64,000 nt of DNA from an uncultured Neptuniibacter sp. (GTDB lineage Bacteria; Pseudomonadota; Gammaproteobacteria; Pseudomonadales; Balneatricaceae). Below are positions 47,458 through 59,190 of the stretch, piece after piece (positions within the stretch are counted from its first letter, which is position 1; the number at the start of each line of letters is the position of its first letter). Below the pieces are notes generated by a model that had not been told where the DNA came from, searched no databases, and worked only from the letters and a program-made list of their open reading frames with translations. The position numbers and the translations under genes were made by a program. The stretch covers positions 1-64,000 of the forward strand of contig NZ_CANMIR010000008.1 of the NCBI RefSeq assembly GCF_947498015.1, given 5' to 3'.

Positions 47458-49507
47458 CCTCGCCACGAAAATCATCTAGACAGTTTTCAAGATAGCTGAC
47501 CATTTTACGGGCAGGCAACCCCTCACCCGCTTTTGCTTTCTGTTCAATAAACTCTGAAAGTGCACTGAGCCTGTCTCCACCTAACAAGCTAGCTGAACCT
47601 TTCATAGAGTGCGCTGACTCAAAAGCCGTATCATAATCATTCTGAGTGAGGGCCTTGCCGATACTGTTAATCTCTTTGGGTGCATTCAGCCAGAATACGG
47701 CATAAACATTCTCCAGCTGTTTACGCTCAAGTTTAAGTGCTTTTACCCGCTCTCGGTTAAAAACGGGCAGATGACTAAATGATGCCAACTGATCAGCTTC
47801 ACCCTCTAAGCTTAACTTGTTTATAGGTGGTTCAAGCTGTTCTACAGATGCAATAGCGCTTTCGGTCCTAATTTCGGCTACAGGCAACCATTCTGCCAGG
47901 ATCTGCTTTAATCTCTTCATATCCAGCGGCTTGGTCAAAAATCCATTCATCCCACTGTTCAGGCATCTCTCTTCGTCACTCTTCTGTGTATCTCCGGTCA
48001 TGGCAATAATGCCAACCTCCGGGTTCTGGACGCTGGATTTGGGGTTACGAATATTGTGCACGGTTTCAAATCCATCCATCACCGGCATATGACAGTCCAT
48101 CAATACCAGGTCATAAAAGGTTTCACGCATTTTACTCAAAGCGATAGCACCATTTTCCGCTTGGTGAACCGTCAACCCTAGCTTTTCCAGAATTCCCCGG
48201 GCAACAATCTGGTTAACTCGATTATCTTCAACAACCAGCACCGTCCCAAGAAACGCCTCAGGTTCATTCTCTGCGGTTTGTTCAACATCCCGGATCTTTA
48301 CTTCACTCAATTTATAAGGGAGTTCAACCCAGAATTCACTCCCTTCACCCACTCGGCTATTAACACCAATTTGCCCCCCCATCAGTTCAGTCAGCTGTTT
48401 GCAGATATTCAATCCTAAGCCCGAACCAACTCGTAGTGGTGTAAATGAGGAATCGAACTGCTGATACCGCTGAAATAATTTCTCCTGCTGTTCAGGGTTC
48501 AAACCAGGACCAGTATCCTGGATACTGAATCTCAACCTGATCTCGTCGCCCGTACCGTCCTCCGGCTCACATCTCAAAACAATCTCACCCTGAGATGTAA
48601 ATTTAATCGCGTTACTAACCAGATTTCCCAATATCTGAGTTAACCTGCCCCCATCACCCACCAACTGTTGCTTGTATTCAGGAACTCGCTTGTAAAACGA
48701 GAGTGATTTCTCATCAGCCAGAGGTTTGAAGCATAGAAAAAGATCATCTAAAAGCTGATTCAGGTTAAAAAGTTCATGCTCAATCTGTAAGCGATCCGCT
48801 TCTATCTTCGATAGATCAAGCACATCATTTACGATCCTCAGCAAACCGTCGCTACTACGTTTTAAGGTTTCTACATATTGCTGCTGATTAGGATCCAACT
48901 CGGTTTGTTGTAACAATTTTATGATGCCCATGATGCCATTCATCGGGGTACGAATCTCATGACTCACATTGGAGACAAAGATGGACATCAACTCTTTAGC
49001 GTTTTCTAGCTCAGAGAGCTTTTTGCGTAACTCTAAACGGGAAACAACTTCATTGGATAAAGTCTGAAGCGCATTTTTCTGCTTTCGACTCAATCTCTTC
49101 GGTTCATAACCAATAACACACAGAGTGCCCAGTGCTCGACCTGAGGGGGTAATCAACGGGGCTCCCGCATAGAAACGAATATGGGGCTCGCCACTTACAA
49201 GGGGATTATCTGAAAAACGCGGGTCGTCCAAAGTATCTTCGACTTCAAACAGTTCCCGCTGTAGGATCGCATGAGCACAAAATGCGATATTTCGCGAAGT
49301 TTGTTCCGCTGACAGACCAACCTTGGACTTGAACCATTGCCGTTCACTGTCGACAAGGCTGATTAAAGCAATCGGAGTCCCGCAAAGGTCAGAGGTGAGC
49401 TGGGTTAGATCATCAAACTCCTTTTCCTCCTGAGTATCCAGGATTCCATAATCACATAACTCTTGCAGGCGCTCTTGCTCATCATCACATAAAGGTGCGG
49501 AGATCAT
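47441..49507 (-). CDS. GAF-containing hybrid histidine kinase
   Basis: 688 residues. A GAF domain (~30-160) is followed by HisKA with phospho-His183 (SHEIRTPMNG), HATPase_c (~285-400), a receiver with Asp471 (LVLMDCHMPVMDG) and an HPt with His633 (AHSMKGSAS). No membrane helix is seen, so it is a cytoplasmic phosphorelay sensor. The cognate regulator is not adjacent, although the HD-GYP gene at 54386 is a candidate receiver nearby. It is 109 bases downstream of the larger kinase gene on the same strand. Confidence 0.94.
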   Translation of the reverse strand: MISAPLCDDEQERLQELCDYGILDTQEEKEFDDLTQLTSDLCGTPIALISLVDSERQWFKSKVGLSAEQTSRNIAFCAHAILQRELFEVEDTLDDPRFSDNPLVSGEPHIRFYAGAPLITPSGRALGTLCVIGYEPKRLSRKQKNALQTLSNEVVSRLELRKKLSELENAKELMSIFVSNVSHEIRTPMNGIMGIIKLLQQTELDPNQQQYVETLKRSSDGLLRIVNDVLDLSKIEADRLQIEHELFNLNQLLDDLFLCFKPLADEKSLSFYKRVPEYKQQLVGDGGRLTQILGNLVSNAIKFTSQGEIVLRCEPEDGTGDEIRLRFSIQDTGPGLNPEQQEKLFQRYQQFDSSFTPLRVGSGLGLNICKQLTELMGGQIGVNSRVGEGSEFWVELPYKLSEVKIRDVEQTAENEPEAFLGTVLVVEDNRVNQIVARGILEKLGLTVHQAENGAIALSKMRETFYDLVLMDCHMPVMDGFETVHNIRNPKSSVQNPEVGIIAMTGDTQKSDEERCLNSGMNGFLTKPLDMKRLKQILAEWLPVAEIRTESAIASVEQLEPPINKLSLEGEADQLASFSHLPVFNRERVKALKLERKQLENVYAVFWLNAPKEINSIGKALTQNDYDTAFESAHSMKGSASLLGGDRLSALSEFIEQKAKAGEGLPARKMVSYLENCLDDFRGEVNGVK

Positions 49508-49616
49508 CCGAAACTCCTTTACAAGTACAGCTAGATTAGGAAAAGGCCCTCAAAAGCCTTTTAAGTTTAGATCATATTCATGCGTTGCAATCTCTTATCA
49601 GAAATTCTCCACAAGC

Positions 49617-52600
49617 CTATAATTTCAATCCCTCTTGTAGGGCGATGATTAAACCCTTCGCTTTCTCAAAATCAAAATTTGTAATCGCTTTTAAAGTTGC
49701 GACGAACTGGTCCTGGAGGAGCGGGTCCTCAAACGCATACTGATGAAGATCATCTGCCATCGACAACGCTTTAGTGTCACCCACCTCGACTAGTGGTAAC
49801 AGCTCCTCAAGTAACTTCCCAATGACATTTCCCGCTTTTGGCTCGCTGCTATCCGGCTTAATAACATCGATCGCAGTTCTCAGTTTATCTAGGCTACAGT
49901 TAAGAATGGCCTGCTCTTGCTTTGCACGTTCAACAAGTTGAGCTGGTTTATCATCAGCGAGTGTATTCAAAGCTCCTATAGCTTCTGCCAGTTCAGTGAA
50001 CGACGTTGCCCCCAAATTAGTACAGACACCTTTTAATGCGTGAGCAAAATTATGCACCTTATCAAGCTCGCCTCGCCGAACCAACTCACTCAACTGATCC
50101 GCTATATTGCTGAAGTCAGCCTGGAACTTATTCCAGAGACCTGCATAGAACACCGGATCATATGAAGTCCTCTTCAGTCCAGACGAATAATCCAGGCCGG
50201 GTAGTACAGGAGGTAGGCCCACATCGATAAGCCTTTGAGGTAAAGACGGTGTCTGATCTAAATTGATAAGCTGATTTCTGTCCACCCAGCGACGCAATGT
50301 CTTAAACAATGTTAGCGGATCTATCGGTTTAGTTAGATGATCATCCATTCCGAGCTCAAGGCTCTTCTGCTTATCCTCCTCCATCGCATGTGCGGTTAAG
50401 GCGATAACGGGTAGATCATCGTAACAGCGTTGTGAGCGAATAATTTTTGCAGCAGTATATCCGTCCATCTCCGGCATCTGCAGATCCATTAGCACGATAT
50501 CAAATGCCTGGTTTTCTAAAGCCTCAAGTGCTTGTTTACCATTATCAACAGCAACCGTTTCAACACCCATTTTATTGAGCATACCTAATGCAACTTCAGT
50601 GTTGATCTGATTATCTTCAGCCAGTAGCACCCGTACCCCACTAAGGGAGTGCTGAATATCAACCCCAAAACTATTGTGTAGGGGCTTATTGTTATCATCA
50701 CTCCCCTGCAGAGCATCCTGAATCGTATTAAACAGGCATGACGGGGTATAGAGTTCAGAGATGATGAACAACCGGAAGCTATATTGATGTCGCTGAATAA
50801 ATTTTGCTCGATGAATCGTCGTCGCAACGACTACGGGAAGCTGGTTAAAAGCGGGTTGATTATCAATTTCTGATTTCAGAAAGTTGAAAAGATCACTCTC
50901 ATTATCGGCCCTGTCCACGACAACGATACAATCCGGTTTGCGATTACATTTGGAAGCGAGCGCAACCTCTCCAAATGGGCTCCGCTGATAACTCATCTGA
51001 AGGCTTTCGAGTTGTTTTTGAAGTGAAGGTCTGCCCCCAACAAGGAGTATATTTAAACCTTCGAAGAAGGATACATCTCTAGCCTCTGCATGAGTATTTA
51101 CTTCAACCGGCAGATCCACGGTCACCGTGGTCCCCTTACCAAATTCACTCTTGAGTGATATCGTCCCACCGATCAGTTCGGTTAGCTTGTGTGTTATTGA
51201 CAAACCAAGCCCTGTCCCACCGTACTTACGGGTAGTACTAGCATCCGCCTGAGTGAATGAATCAAACAGTATGGATTGCTTCTCTTTCTCAATACCCACC
51301 CCGGTATCTATCACCTGAACTCGGAGCAGAAGTGAACTTCCATCACACCTGACCGGAAACAGATCAACCTGTACGCTTCCTTGCTCAGTGAATTTTATGG
51401 CATTGCTGGTGAGATTGGTCAGAATCTGGGAAATTCGGATAGGGTCGCCGATCAGATTATTAGCCAGTGAGAAGTCACGCTTAACACTGAACTCAATCTC
51501 CTTTTCATCAGCTTTTATGTAATTAAGATCGTACAGATCAAGTAACAATTTATCGAGTTCAAACTCAGTATTTTCAATATTCAGCTGCCCTGCTTCAATC
51601 TTGGAAAAGTCGAGAATGTCGTTGATGATAGTCAGCAAATTTTTAGCCGAGTCATGAATTTTATTGATGTTGTTGTATTGCTGCTTATCCAACTGTCCAG
51701 TGAGAGCCAGATGACTGAGGCCAATAATCGCATTCATCGGTGTTCTGATCTCATGGCTCATATTCGCCAGAAATTCACTTTTAGCCTGAGTCGCGGCTTC
51801 TGCTTTCTTTAACGCCAGGAGTCTATTGAGTTCCTCCTCCTTCCGAAGAGAGATATCTTTGAAAACAGACACAGATCCCAGATGTTTTTCCCCCTGAAGC
51901 AAAGGTACAGAGGTCACCTCAACGGGAATATTGTGCCCATCTTTATGGATAAAGCACTCATCATCGGAGTGAAAACTTTGCCCTTGTAAATTCCTGAGCA
52001 TAATGGGGCACTGATCAAAAGGGAGTTGATCTCCTGCGCTGGATTTATAATGGATAAGATTGTGGGCTATCTGGCCAATAAATTCTTCTCGCTGCCAGCC
52101 CAGAATTCTTTCTGCCTCATCATTCAGAAAAGTACAGCGTCCATCAACATCCAGCGCAAACACCCCCTCACCGATCGTGTTTGCCAAACCATCAAGGAAC
52201 TGCTTTTCCAGGTGAATAGAGTTTTCCATCTCCTTTCTGTATGTAATATCGGTTCGTATGGAGATGTATTGTTCAGGTTTTCCATCCACCCCTAAAATAG
52301 GCTTGATCGTGGCTGCGACCCAGTAGTAGCCTCCATCTCGTTTACTGTTTTTTAACTCTCCATGCCAGACATTTCCAGATGAGATCGTCGACCAAAGCTC
52401 CTTATAAAACGACTCCGAATGCTCACCGGATTTCACCATGCTATGGGTATTACCGATCAATTCAGCTTCAGAGTAGCCTGAGATTTTGCAAAATTTATCA
52501 TTGGCATAGGTAATGGATCCGTTTTTATCAGTGATACTGACAATAGCGTGAGCATCAAGGGCGTCTTTCTGGAACTGTAACTGCCGTTTTGCCGTTTCAT

Positions 52601-53000
52601 TCTCTTTTAAAAGTTCACGAAACAACTGGGGTAGTTGTTCTACATTTAGCTCTTCGTGGTCATAGGTACGCCCTGAAGAACTCATCAGCGCTCGGATATT
52701 GCTTTGTAAAGTACCTATCAGTTGAGTCTGTAGTTCAGCATCTGCACGTAGGTTATCATTAGCCAGCTCCAGTTCTTCATGGCTGATTCGCATACTTGAA
52801 TGGAGCAGATTTGAATTCCGATCAGATAGAATATAGCTTTCATTCACTTTATGAAGAAGCTGAGCAAAGCAGGATTCAAACTCAGGCTGCTGCATCAACG
52901 AATCTACAAGTGATTTGAAATCAACATCTAAAGGATCAGTGACAATGGGTTCAAATCCGGTGAGTTTCAGCTGCCGAAGCAAAAGTCTATGCATGGACAT
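49617..53000 (-). CDS. PAS-PAS hybrid histidine kinase with two receivers and HPt
   Basis: 1127 residues, no membrane helix. The N-terminal ~140 residues are helical and include a LLLRQLKLTGF opening. PAS domains lie at ~145-260 and ~270-385. HisKA (MSHEIRTPMNAIIG), HATPase_c, a degenerate receiver-like domain (ILLVGGRPSLQKQLESL, no clear phospho-acceptor), a true receiver (LMDLQMPEMDG) and an HPt (FAHALKGVC) follow. It starts five bases after the FIST gene stop, so the two form an operon. This matches known NosP-associated kinases in arrangement. Confidence 0.94.
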   Translation of the reverse strand: MSMHRLLLRQLKLTGFEPIVTDPLDVDFKSLVDSLMQQPEFESCFAQLLHKVNESYILSDRNSNLLHSSMRISHEELELANDNLRADAELQTQLIGTLQSNIRALMSSSGRTYDHEELNVEQLPQLFRELLKENETAKRQLQFQKDALDAHAIVSITDKNGSITYANDKFCKISGYSEAELIGNTHSMVKSGEHSESFYKELWSTISSGNVWHGELKNSKRDGGYYWVAATIKPILGVDGKPEQYISIRTDITYRKEMENSIHLEKQFLDGLANTIGEGVFALDVDGRCTFLNDEAERILGWQREEFIGQIAHNLIHYKSSAGDQLPFDQCPIMLRNLQGQSFHSDDECFIHKDGHNIPVEVTSVPLLQGEKHLGSVSVFKDISLRKEEELNRLLALKKAEAATQAKSEFLANMSHEIRTPMNAIIGLSHLALTGQLDKQQYNNINKIHDSAKNLLTIINDILDFSKIEAGQLNIENTEFELDKLLLDLYDLNYIKADEKEIEFSVKRDFSLANNLIGDPIRISQILTNLTSNAIKFTEQGSVQVDLFPVRCDGSSLLLRVQVIDTGVGIEKEKQSILFDSFTQADASTTRKYGGTGLGLSITHKLTELIGGTISLKSEFGKGTTVTVDLPVEVNTHAEARDVSFFEGLNILLVGGRPSLQKQLESLQMSYQRSPFGEVALASKCNRKPDCIVVVDRADNESDLFNFLKSEIDNQPAFNQLPVVVATTIHRAKFIQRHQYSFRLFIISELYTPSCLFNTIQDALQGSDDNNKPLHNSFGVDIQHSLSGVRVLLAEDNQINTEVALGMLNKMGVETVAVDNGKQALEALENQAFDIVLMDLQMPEMDGYTAAKIIRSQRCYDDLPVIALTAHAMEEDKQKSLELGMDDHLTKPIDPLTLFKTLRRWVDRNQLINLDQTPSLPQRLIDVGLPPVLPGLDYSSGLKRTSYDPVFYAGLWNKFQADFSNIADQLSELVRRGELDKVHNFAHALKGVCTNLGATSFTELAEAIGALNTLADDKPAQLVERAKQEQAILNCSLDKLRTAIDVIKPDSSEPKAGNVIGKLLEELLPLVEVGDTKALSMADDLHQYAFEDPLLQDQFVATLKAITNFDFEKAKGLIIALQEGLKL

Positions 53001-53005
53001 AATTA

Positions 53006-54130
53006 CTACTCTGAAATGACCGTCACTGTCATAGTTTGGTTGTGTAAACTACATTGAGTGAAACCGCTATCCGGACATATTTCACCGTAAGAGTAAAAAC
53101 CGGTGGATAGAGTTTTGTCCCCTAATATCATATTTACAGCCTCGACCTCTTCGGTTACAGAATCACCCATCACCAGCTTACGTCCGACACAACTAACAAG
53201 AATCGCGAGACGATCATGATCATCGCGTGAGATACCTTTAACTGCATTTTCAGCGCCATCAATAAGCCCATCGATGGTTGTATGCATCAACCGTAAATAA
53301 CCATCAGGATCTATATCACCGGCTAAAATCAAACTGCTGTTATCTTCATCTACACCCAGAATGGTTCGAATAAGTCCCTGCTCCTGCTTAGAAGCCGAAA
53401 CCATTTCGAAAGGGAATAGCAAACCTGACGAGGGAAGTTCACTGGCATATTCACCTAAATATTGTTTGTAGAGTTCTAGAGCTGGCTTATCATCCAATTC
53501 ATATAGGATATTGCCTTCACAGCGGGTTACTTTTCTCAAGGGGCCGAAATGCTCCCAGCCTCCGAACGAACCACACTCAATCTTAAGAGCATCACCATAA
53601 AAACAGACAGCACATAGCTGGTCAGAATTTACACCATTCCCAGTCAGGGTCGCTGTAGTTTCAAATGCAGTACCATCTGCGGCAAGACCACCGCTAATTG
53701 GCACACCGTCGCCAATAACCGAGGTCAGGCCTTCAATTATTGCACTGCCATTAATATTAACCCCCGGAGACAGAAGCAGGACCGCCTTTAATCCCTGAAC
53801 CTTAATTTTAGAAGCCAGTGCGACCCCAGCATCGAAGGAGGCTTTAATCCCACCTACTCTGGCTGTAATAACATCAATGATGACATCAGTATCAAAATAG
53901 ACCTCCGTCAGAACCACACCACCATCCATCACTCCGCTCGCTGTAATCTCTCCCGCCGTTGAACATCCTGCCAACTTGGAGGAAGGGTATACTTGAGCTA
54001 GCTCTGTAAGTAGCTCATCTGACCTTAGATAGGAGGGATCTGCAAACACCAGAACGAGCTCCGGGTCTCCTGACATCTGGTTAAGCCTCAAAGGCGTCTG
54101 TTTATTTATAACCTTCTGTAGCAACTTCAT
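53006..54130 (-). CDS. nosP: FIST-domain sensor protein, NosP-like
   Basis: 374 residues, FIST_N (~25-215) and FIST_C (~220-360). Landmarks are YPSSKLAGCSTAGEI, GGLAADG and GSFGGWEHFGPLRKVTRCEGNILYELD. FIST proteins are cytoplasmic ligand sensors. The P. aeruginosa NosP protein, also beside a kinase gene, binds heme and nitric oxide and inhibits its kinase. The five-base spacing to the hybrid kinase supports the same pairing here. Heme binding is inferred from context; I cannot verify a ligand residue. Confidence 0.82.
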   Translation of the reverse strand: MKLLQKVINKQTPLRLNQMSGDPELVLVFADPSYLRSDELLTELAQVYPSSKLAGCSTAGEITASGVMDGGVVLTEVYFDTDVIIDVITARVGGIKASFDAGVALASKIKVQGLKAVLLLSPGVNINGSAIIEGLTSVIGDGVPISGGLAADGTAFETTATLTGNGVNSDQLCAVCFYGDALKIECGSFGGWEHFGPLRKVTRCEGNILYELDDKPALELYKQYLGEYASELPSSGLLFPFEMVSASKQEQGLIRTILGVDEDNSSLILAGDIDPDGYLRLMHTTIDGLIDGAENAVKGISRDDHDRLAILVSCVGRKLVMGDSVTEEVEAVNMILGDKTLSTGFYSYGEICPDSGFTQCSLHNQTMTVTVISE

Positions 54131-54385
54131 ATCACGCGCCTATCTGTTTTAAACAAGTTTATCTCAGAAACACATGTAAATTCATGATCTGACAACAATA
54201 TAACTCAGGATAGGTAGGGAATTAAGTGAATGCCAAGAATTAAAATAACCCACTTTAATTCATTGTGTTATATGGACAAATAACCCTTCTATTGCTAATT
54301 TTAAACTCTGCCAATTCTCCAATTTTTCTATCAATTATCAGTTACCTTTCTGCATCAAACGCGGTATTCAAACAGGCCATTCTTA

Positions 54386-55477
54386 ATGTCAAATGTATTA
54401 AAAACCATTTTAGTCGTCGACGATGAACCGATTAACATTATGGTGCTATCTAACCTTCTCAAATCAGATTATAGAGTGCTGGCAGCAAAAAATGGTGAAG
54501 AAGCATTACAACGCGCCCAGAGTGAGCACACACCTGACCTGATCTTACTCGATGTCATGATGCCTGATATCGATGGTTTTCAGGTCTGCAGTTTATTAAA
54601 AAACAACCCTGACACCTCACATATACCGGTGATCTTTATTACAGCCATGAATGAGGAGATTGATGAGGAGAAAGGCCTTAAAGCGGGGGCAATAGATTAC
54701 ATTACCAAACCAATTTCGCCGACATTAGTGATAGCGCGTGTGCGTAATCACATCTTATTAAAAAGCAGTCAGGATGAGCTCTATTCACTGAATGAGATGC
54801 TAGAAGAACGAGTTCGCATCAGGACTCAAGAACTGGCAAAAACTCAAGAGACCACGATCCAGGCCCTGGCTTCTCTGGCTGAGACCCGTGACAATGAGAC
54901 TGGGAATCATATCCGAAGGACCTCTCACTACGTCAAGGCGCTGGCTGAAGACCTGAGAGATCATAATCACTTTACTGATGAACTGACCGACCGGAATATC
55001 GAACTGATCTACAAATCAGCACCACTGCACGATATTGGTAAAGTCGGCATTCCTGACAAGATTCTGCTCAAACCTGGGAAACTGTCTACAGACGAATTTA
55101 AGATCATGATGACTCATACGACTCTTGGAGCCGATGCTATCTCAAATGCAGAAAATGAGACTGGATTAACGGGTGTTTCATTTCTTCAATATGCGAAGGA
55201 GATCAGCTCCTGTCACCATGAGAAATGGGATGGATCCGGTTATCCAGAAGGACTGAAAGGTAACGATATTCCACTCTCGGGACGCTTAATGGCCTTAGCA
55301 GATGTCTATGATGCTCTGATCACCAAACGTGTTTATAAACCTGCTTTTGACCACCAGAAAGCCAAAGGAATTATCCTTGAAGGTCGCGGCAGCCATTTTG
55401 ACCCACTCATAACCGATTCTTTTATACGAATTGAACAGCAGTTTATAGAGATCGCAGATCGATTCAGAGATGAGTAA
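54386..55477 (+). CDS. Response regulator with HD-GYP c-di-GMP phosphodiesterase domain
   Basis: 363 residues. A receiver domain has Asp56 in LLDVMMPDIDGF and the conserved lysine in TKPI. A coiled linker (~130-160) leads to an HD-GYP domain: His215-Asp216 (LHDIGKVGIPD), HHEKWDGSGYPEGLKG with GYP at 285-287. It should hydrolyse c-di-GMP when phosphorylated. It is divergent from the FIST-kinase operon (255 bases apart), so it is the likely output of that phosphorelay. Confidence 0.95.
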   Translation: MSNVLKTILVVDDEPINIMVLSNLLKSDYRVLAAKNGEEALQRAQSEHTPDLILLDVMMPDIDGFQVCSLLKNNPDTSHIPVIFITAMNEEIDEEKGLKAGAIDYITKPISPTLVIARVRNHILLKSSQDELYSLNEMLEERVRIRTQELAKTQETTIQALASLAETRDNETGNHIRRTSHYVKALAEDLRDHNHFTDELTDRNIELIYKSAPLHDIGKVGIPDKILLKPGKLSTDEFKIMMTHTTLGADAISNAENETGLTGVSFLQYAKEISSCHHEKWDGSGYPEGLKGNDIPLSGRLMALADVYDALITKRVYKPAFDHQKAKGIILEGRGSHFDPLITDSFIRIEQQFIEIADRFRDE

Positions 55478-55528
55478 TCCCCTCCCTGAATAAACCTGCG
55501 CGATTAATCTGTTCTCTACAGGTATCTA

Positions 55529-56371
55529 TTAGCTAAGGTATTTGGCGTGAAAGCGCAGATGCTCCTCGATGAAACTCGCGATGAAGTAGTAGCTATGGTC
55601 ATAGCCTTCCTGCATCCGCAACGTGAGTGGATAATCATGCTCTTTCGCTTCCTGCTCCAACGCTTCTGGTTTTAGCTGAACCTCAAGAAACTCATCACTG
55701 CTACCCTGATCAATCAACACAGGTAACTGCTTAGACTGCTCCCCGATCAGTACAGAAGCATCGTACTGTGACCAGGCCCCCTGATCGTTACCCAGATAAG
55801 CGCCTAAGGCTTTCTTACCCCAGGGAGATCTCATCGGATTGCATATAGGGCTAAACGCTGAGACTGACTGATAGCGCAGACTATTTCGCAAGGCGATAGT
55901 CAATGCACCATGGCCACCCATTGAATGCCCGGAGATGGAACGCTTCCGGGAAACAGGGAAGGTTTTTTCAATTAGATCAGGCAATTCCTGCGTGATGTAA
56001 TCATACATCTGATAGTGTTCACTCCATGGCTCCTCTGTTGCGTTCAGATAGAAGCCAGCGCCTAAACCCAGGTCATACTCGCCATCAGGATCATCGGCTA
56101 CACCCTCCCCCCGCGGACTAGTATCAGGTGCTACAAGCGCGATTCCCAACTCTGCAGCGATACGTTGAGCGCCCGCTTTTTGCATAAAGTTTTCATCATT
56201 GCAGGTCAAACCCGATAACCAGTAGAGCACAGGTACATTAGCGCCACTACTCACCTGCGGGGGGAGATAAATACTGAAGCGCATATCACAATTAAGGGTT
56301 TCTGATGGGTGGCTGTACCGCTTTAACCAACCACCAAAACATCGATTCTGGCTAAGATTTTTAATAGACAT
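55529..56371 (-). CDS. fghA: S-formylglutathione hydrolase
   Basis: 280 residues, esterase D family. Nucleophile Ser150 in [11 protein letters not shown]; the remaining triad members are in the IDQGSSDEF and GYDHSYYF segments. [20 protein letters not shown] is the family signature. It hydrolyses S-formylglutathione to glutathione and formate, the second step of formaldehyde detoxification. It follows frmA by about 60 bases on the same strand. Confidence 0.95.
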   Translation of the reverse strand: MSIKNLSQNRCFGGWLKRYSHPSETLNCDMRFSIYLPPQVSSGANVPVLYWLSGLTCNDENFMQKAGAQRIAAELGIALVAPDTSPRGEGVADDPDGEYDLGLGAGFYLNATEEPWSEHYQMYDYITQELPDLIEKTFPVSRKRSISGHSMGGHGALTIALRNSLRYQSVSAFSPICNPMRSPWGKKALGAYLGNDQGAWSQYDASVLIGEQSKQLPVLIDQGSSDEFLEVQLKPEALEQEAKEHDYPLTLRMQEGYDHSYYFIASFIEEHLRFHAKYLS

Positions 56372-56431
56372 TAACTCTCCTTACAGACCCTATGGGCCTG
56401 TAAGCACGGGTTGAGGAAGCAAAGGTAGGCA

Positions 56432-57586
<1,155 letters not shown>

Positions 57587-57667
57587 TTAGGTTCTTAACT
57601 TATTGTAGTTAATTACTCTGAGGTGATAATATCTATTTTTGTTAAATACTTTTACTGATTGGTAATA

Positions 57668-58540
57668 ATGTTCAATTGGGATGGAATCACCGAATTTATC
57701 GCTGTTGCTGAAAGTGGAAGCTTTACAGCAGCATCACAGCAACTGAGCATCTCAACAGCACAAGTCAGTCGGCAGATCAGTGCGCTTGAAACTCGACTCG
57801 CAACGAAATTGTTCTACCGAACAACACGTAAAGTATCGATAACCGAAGCAGGTAACCTCTTCTATCAACACTGTCGACGATTGCAGGATGGGCTTGAAGA
57901 AGCCGAACGTTCTCTGACTCAGTATCAGGCTACGCCTCGCGGGAAACTAAAAATAACAGCCCCAACGACGTTTGGTGAAGGAAGAATTGCACCACTGATA
58001 AATGACTTTGTCTCTCGTTACCCCGAACTTGAAGTAGAGATTCATTTTACTAATAAAAAACTGGATCTAATCGATTCAGGCTATGATCTCGCTATTCGAC
58101 TGGGCAAGCTGGATGACTCGACAATGATGGCGAAACGTCTTGCGTCACGTACACTCTATGTTTGCGCATCCCCGGATTACCTTCAGCGTTGCGGGGAACC
58201 CTATCTTTTGGAAGAGCTGGAGAGGCATAACTGCCTACAAGGCACTCTGGAGTTTTGGCGATTTCAAAAAGAGGGGCAGGAGCGAAATATCAAGATCAAA
58301 GGCAACATCCGTTATAACAGTGGACAAGCCTTGACTGACGCCGCTCTGAAGGGGATCGGATTAGTCCAACTTCCAGATTATTATGTTTTACCCTATCTGG
58401 AAACTCAGGAGCTCTTGCCTGTTCTAAAACAGTTTCAGCCCGAGGATGAAGGGATATGGGCGCTTTATCCCAACAACCAATTTGTATCACCTAAAGTCAG
58501 AATACTTATCGATTATCTCGCAGATCATCTGGACATATGA
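57668..58540 (+). CDS. LysR-family regulator, divergent from frmA
   Basis: 290 residues from ATG 57668; TTG 57659 is possible. HTH EFIAVAESGSFTAASQQLS, then QVSRQISALETRL. A CrgA/AaeR-like binding domain follows. Divergent placement next to frmA-fghA suggests it activates that pair in response to formaldehyde or NO stress. It overlaps the convergent YjdF-like gene by 16 bases. Confidence 0.9.
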   Translation: MFNWDGITEFIAVAESGSFTAASQQLSISTAQVSRQISALETRLATKLFYRTTRKVSITEAGNLFYQHCRRLQDGLEEAERSLTQYQATPRGKLKITAPTTFGEGRIAPLINDFVSRYPELEVEIHFTNKKLDLIDSGYDLAIRLGKLDDSTMMAKRLASRTLYVCASPDYLQRCGEPYLLEELERHNCLQGTLEFWRFQKEGQERNIKIKGNIRYNSGQALTDAALKGIGLVQLPDYYVLPYLETQELLPVLKQFQPEDEGIWALYPNNQFVSPKVRILIDYLADHLDI

Positions 58541-59130
58541 AGTTGCGCTAACTGTCGATCGTGGAACCTCGGTAAAATAAGCAAGCAGCTAATCGTTCCC
58601 AAAAGCGCAAACCCCATATCAGATTGTGTATCCCATATATAACCCTGTGTTCCGAGAAAAGCTTCCGCCCCCTCTCCCGTCGCAATGGCAACCCACCACT
58701 CGATCAGTTCATAGAATGCACTGAACGCCAGGCATACCGAAACTACGAAAAGGTTGAGCCAGCCCCCCCTTCTTACAACCTCTTTACGAATCAGAATCTC
58801 CCTTGCCAGAAGTGCAGGAATAAACCCCTGTGCGAAATGTCCGACCTTGTCATAGTTATTCCGTTCCAGATCGAAAGCCTCTTTGATCAGGTCGAACAGA
58901 GGCACTTCCGCATAAGTATAATGGCCACCTACCATCAAGATGATGCAGTGGATCAGAATAAAGAAACTGAGCAACGGGGTTAGCGGGAAGCTACGATAGG
59001 TAGCTATCACCAAGATCACTCCTATCAGCGCCGGCAGCACCTCAAGGAACCAGGTAAACTGATCATTTGGGTTAATCCCAGACCACATGAATACTGCAAA
59101 GAAGATAGCCAACCACACAGCCTTAGCCAT
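58525..59130 (-). CDS. DUF2238/YjdF-like membrane protein
   Basis: 201 residues with five to six membrane helices. Motifs ILMVGGHYTYAEVPLFDLIKE, YDKVGHFAQGFIPALLARE and FYELIEWW are typical of DUF2238. Function is unknown. It overlaps the LysR gene by 16 bases tail-to-tail. Confidence 0.85.
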   Translation of the reverse strand: MAKAVWLAIFFAVFMWSGINPNDQFTWFLEVLPALIGVILVIATYRSFPLTPLLSFFILIHCIILMVGGHYTYAEVPLFDLIKEAFDLERNNYDKVGHFAQGFIPALLAREILIRKEVVRRGGWLNLFVVSVCLAFSAFYELIEWWVAIATGEGAEAFLGTQGYIWDTQSDMGFALLGTISCLLILPRFHDRQLAQLHMSR

Positions 59131-59190
59131 ATCAAACGTACCTCTTCCTACCTGACAAAATGAACAAATGACTTGAGTCTGCGTTTATAG

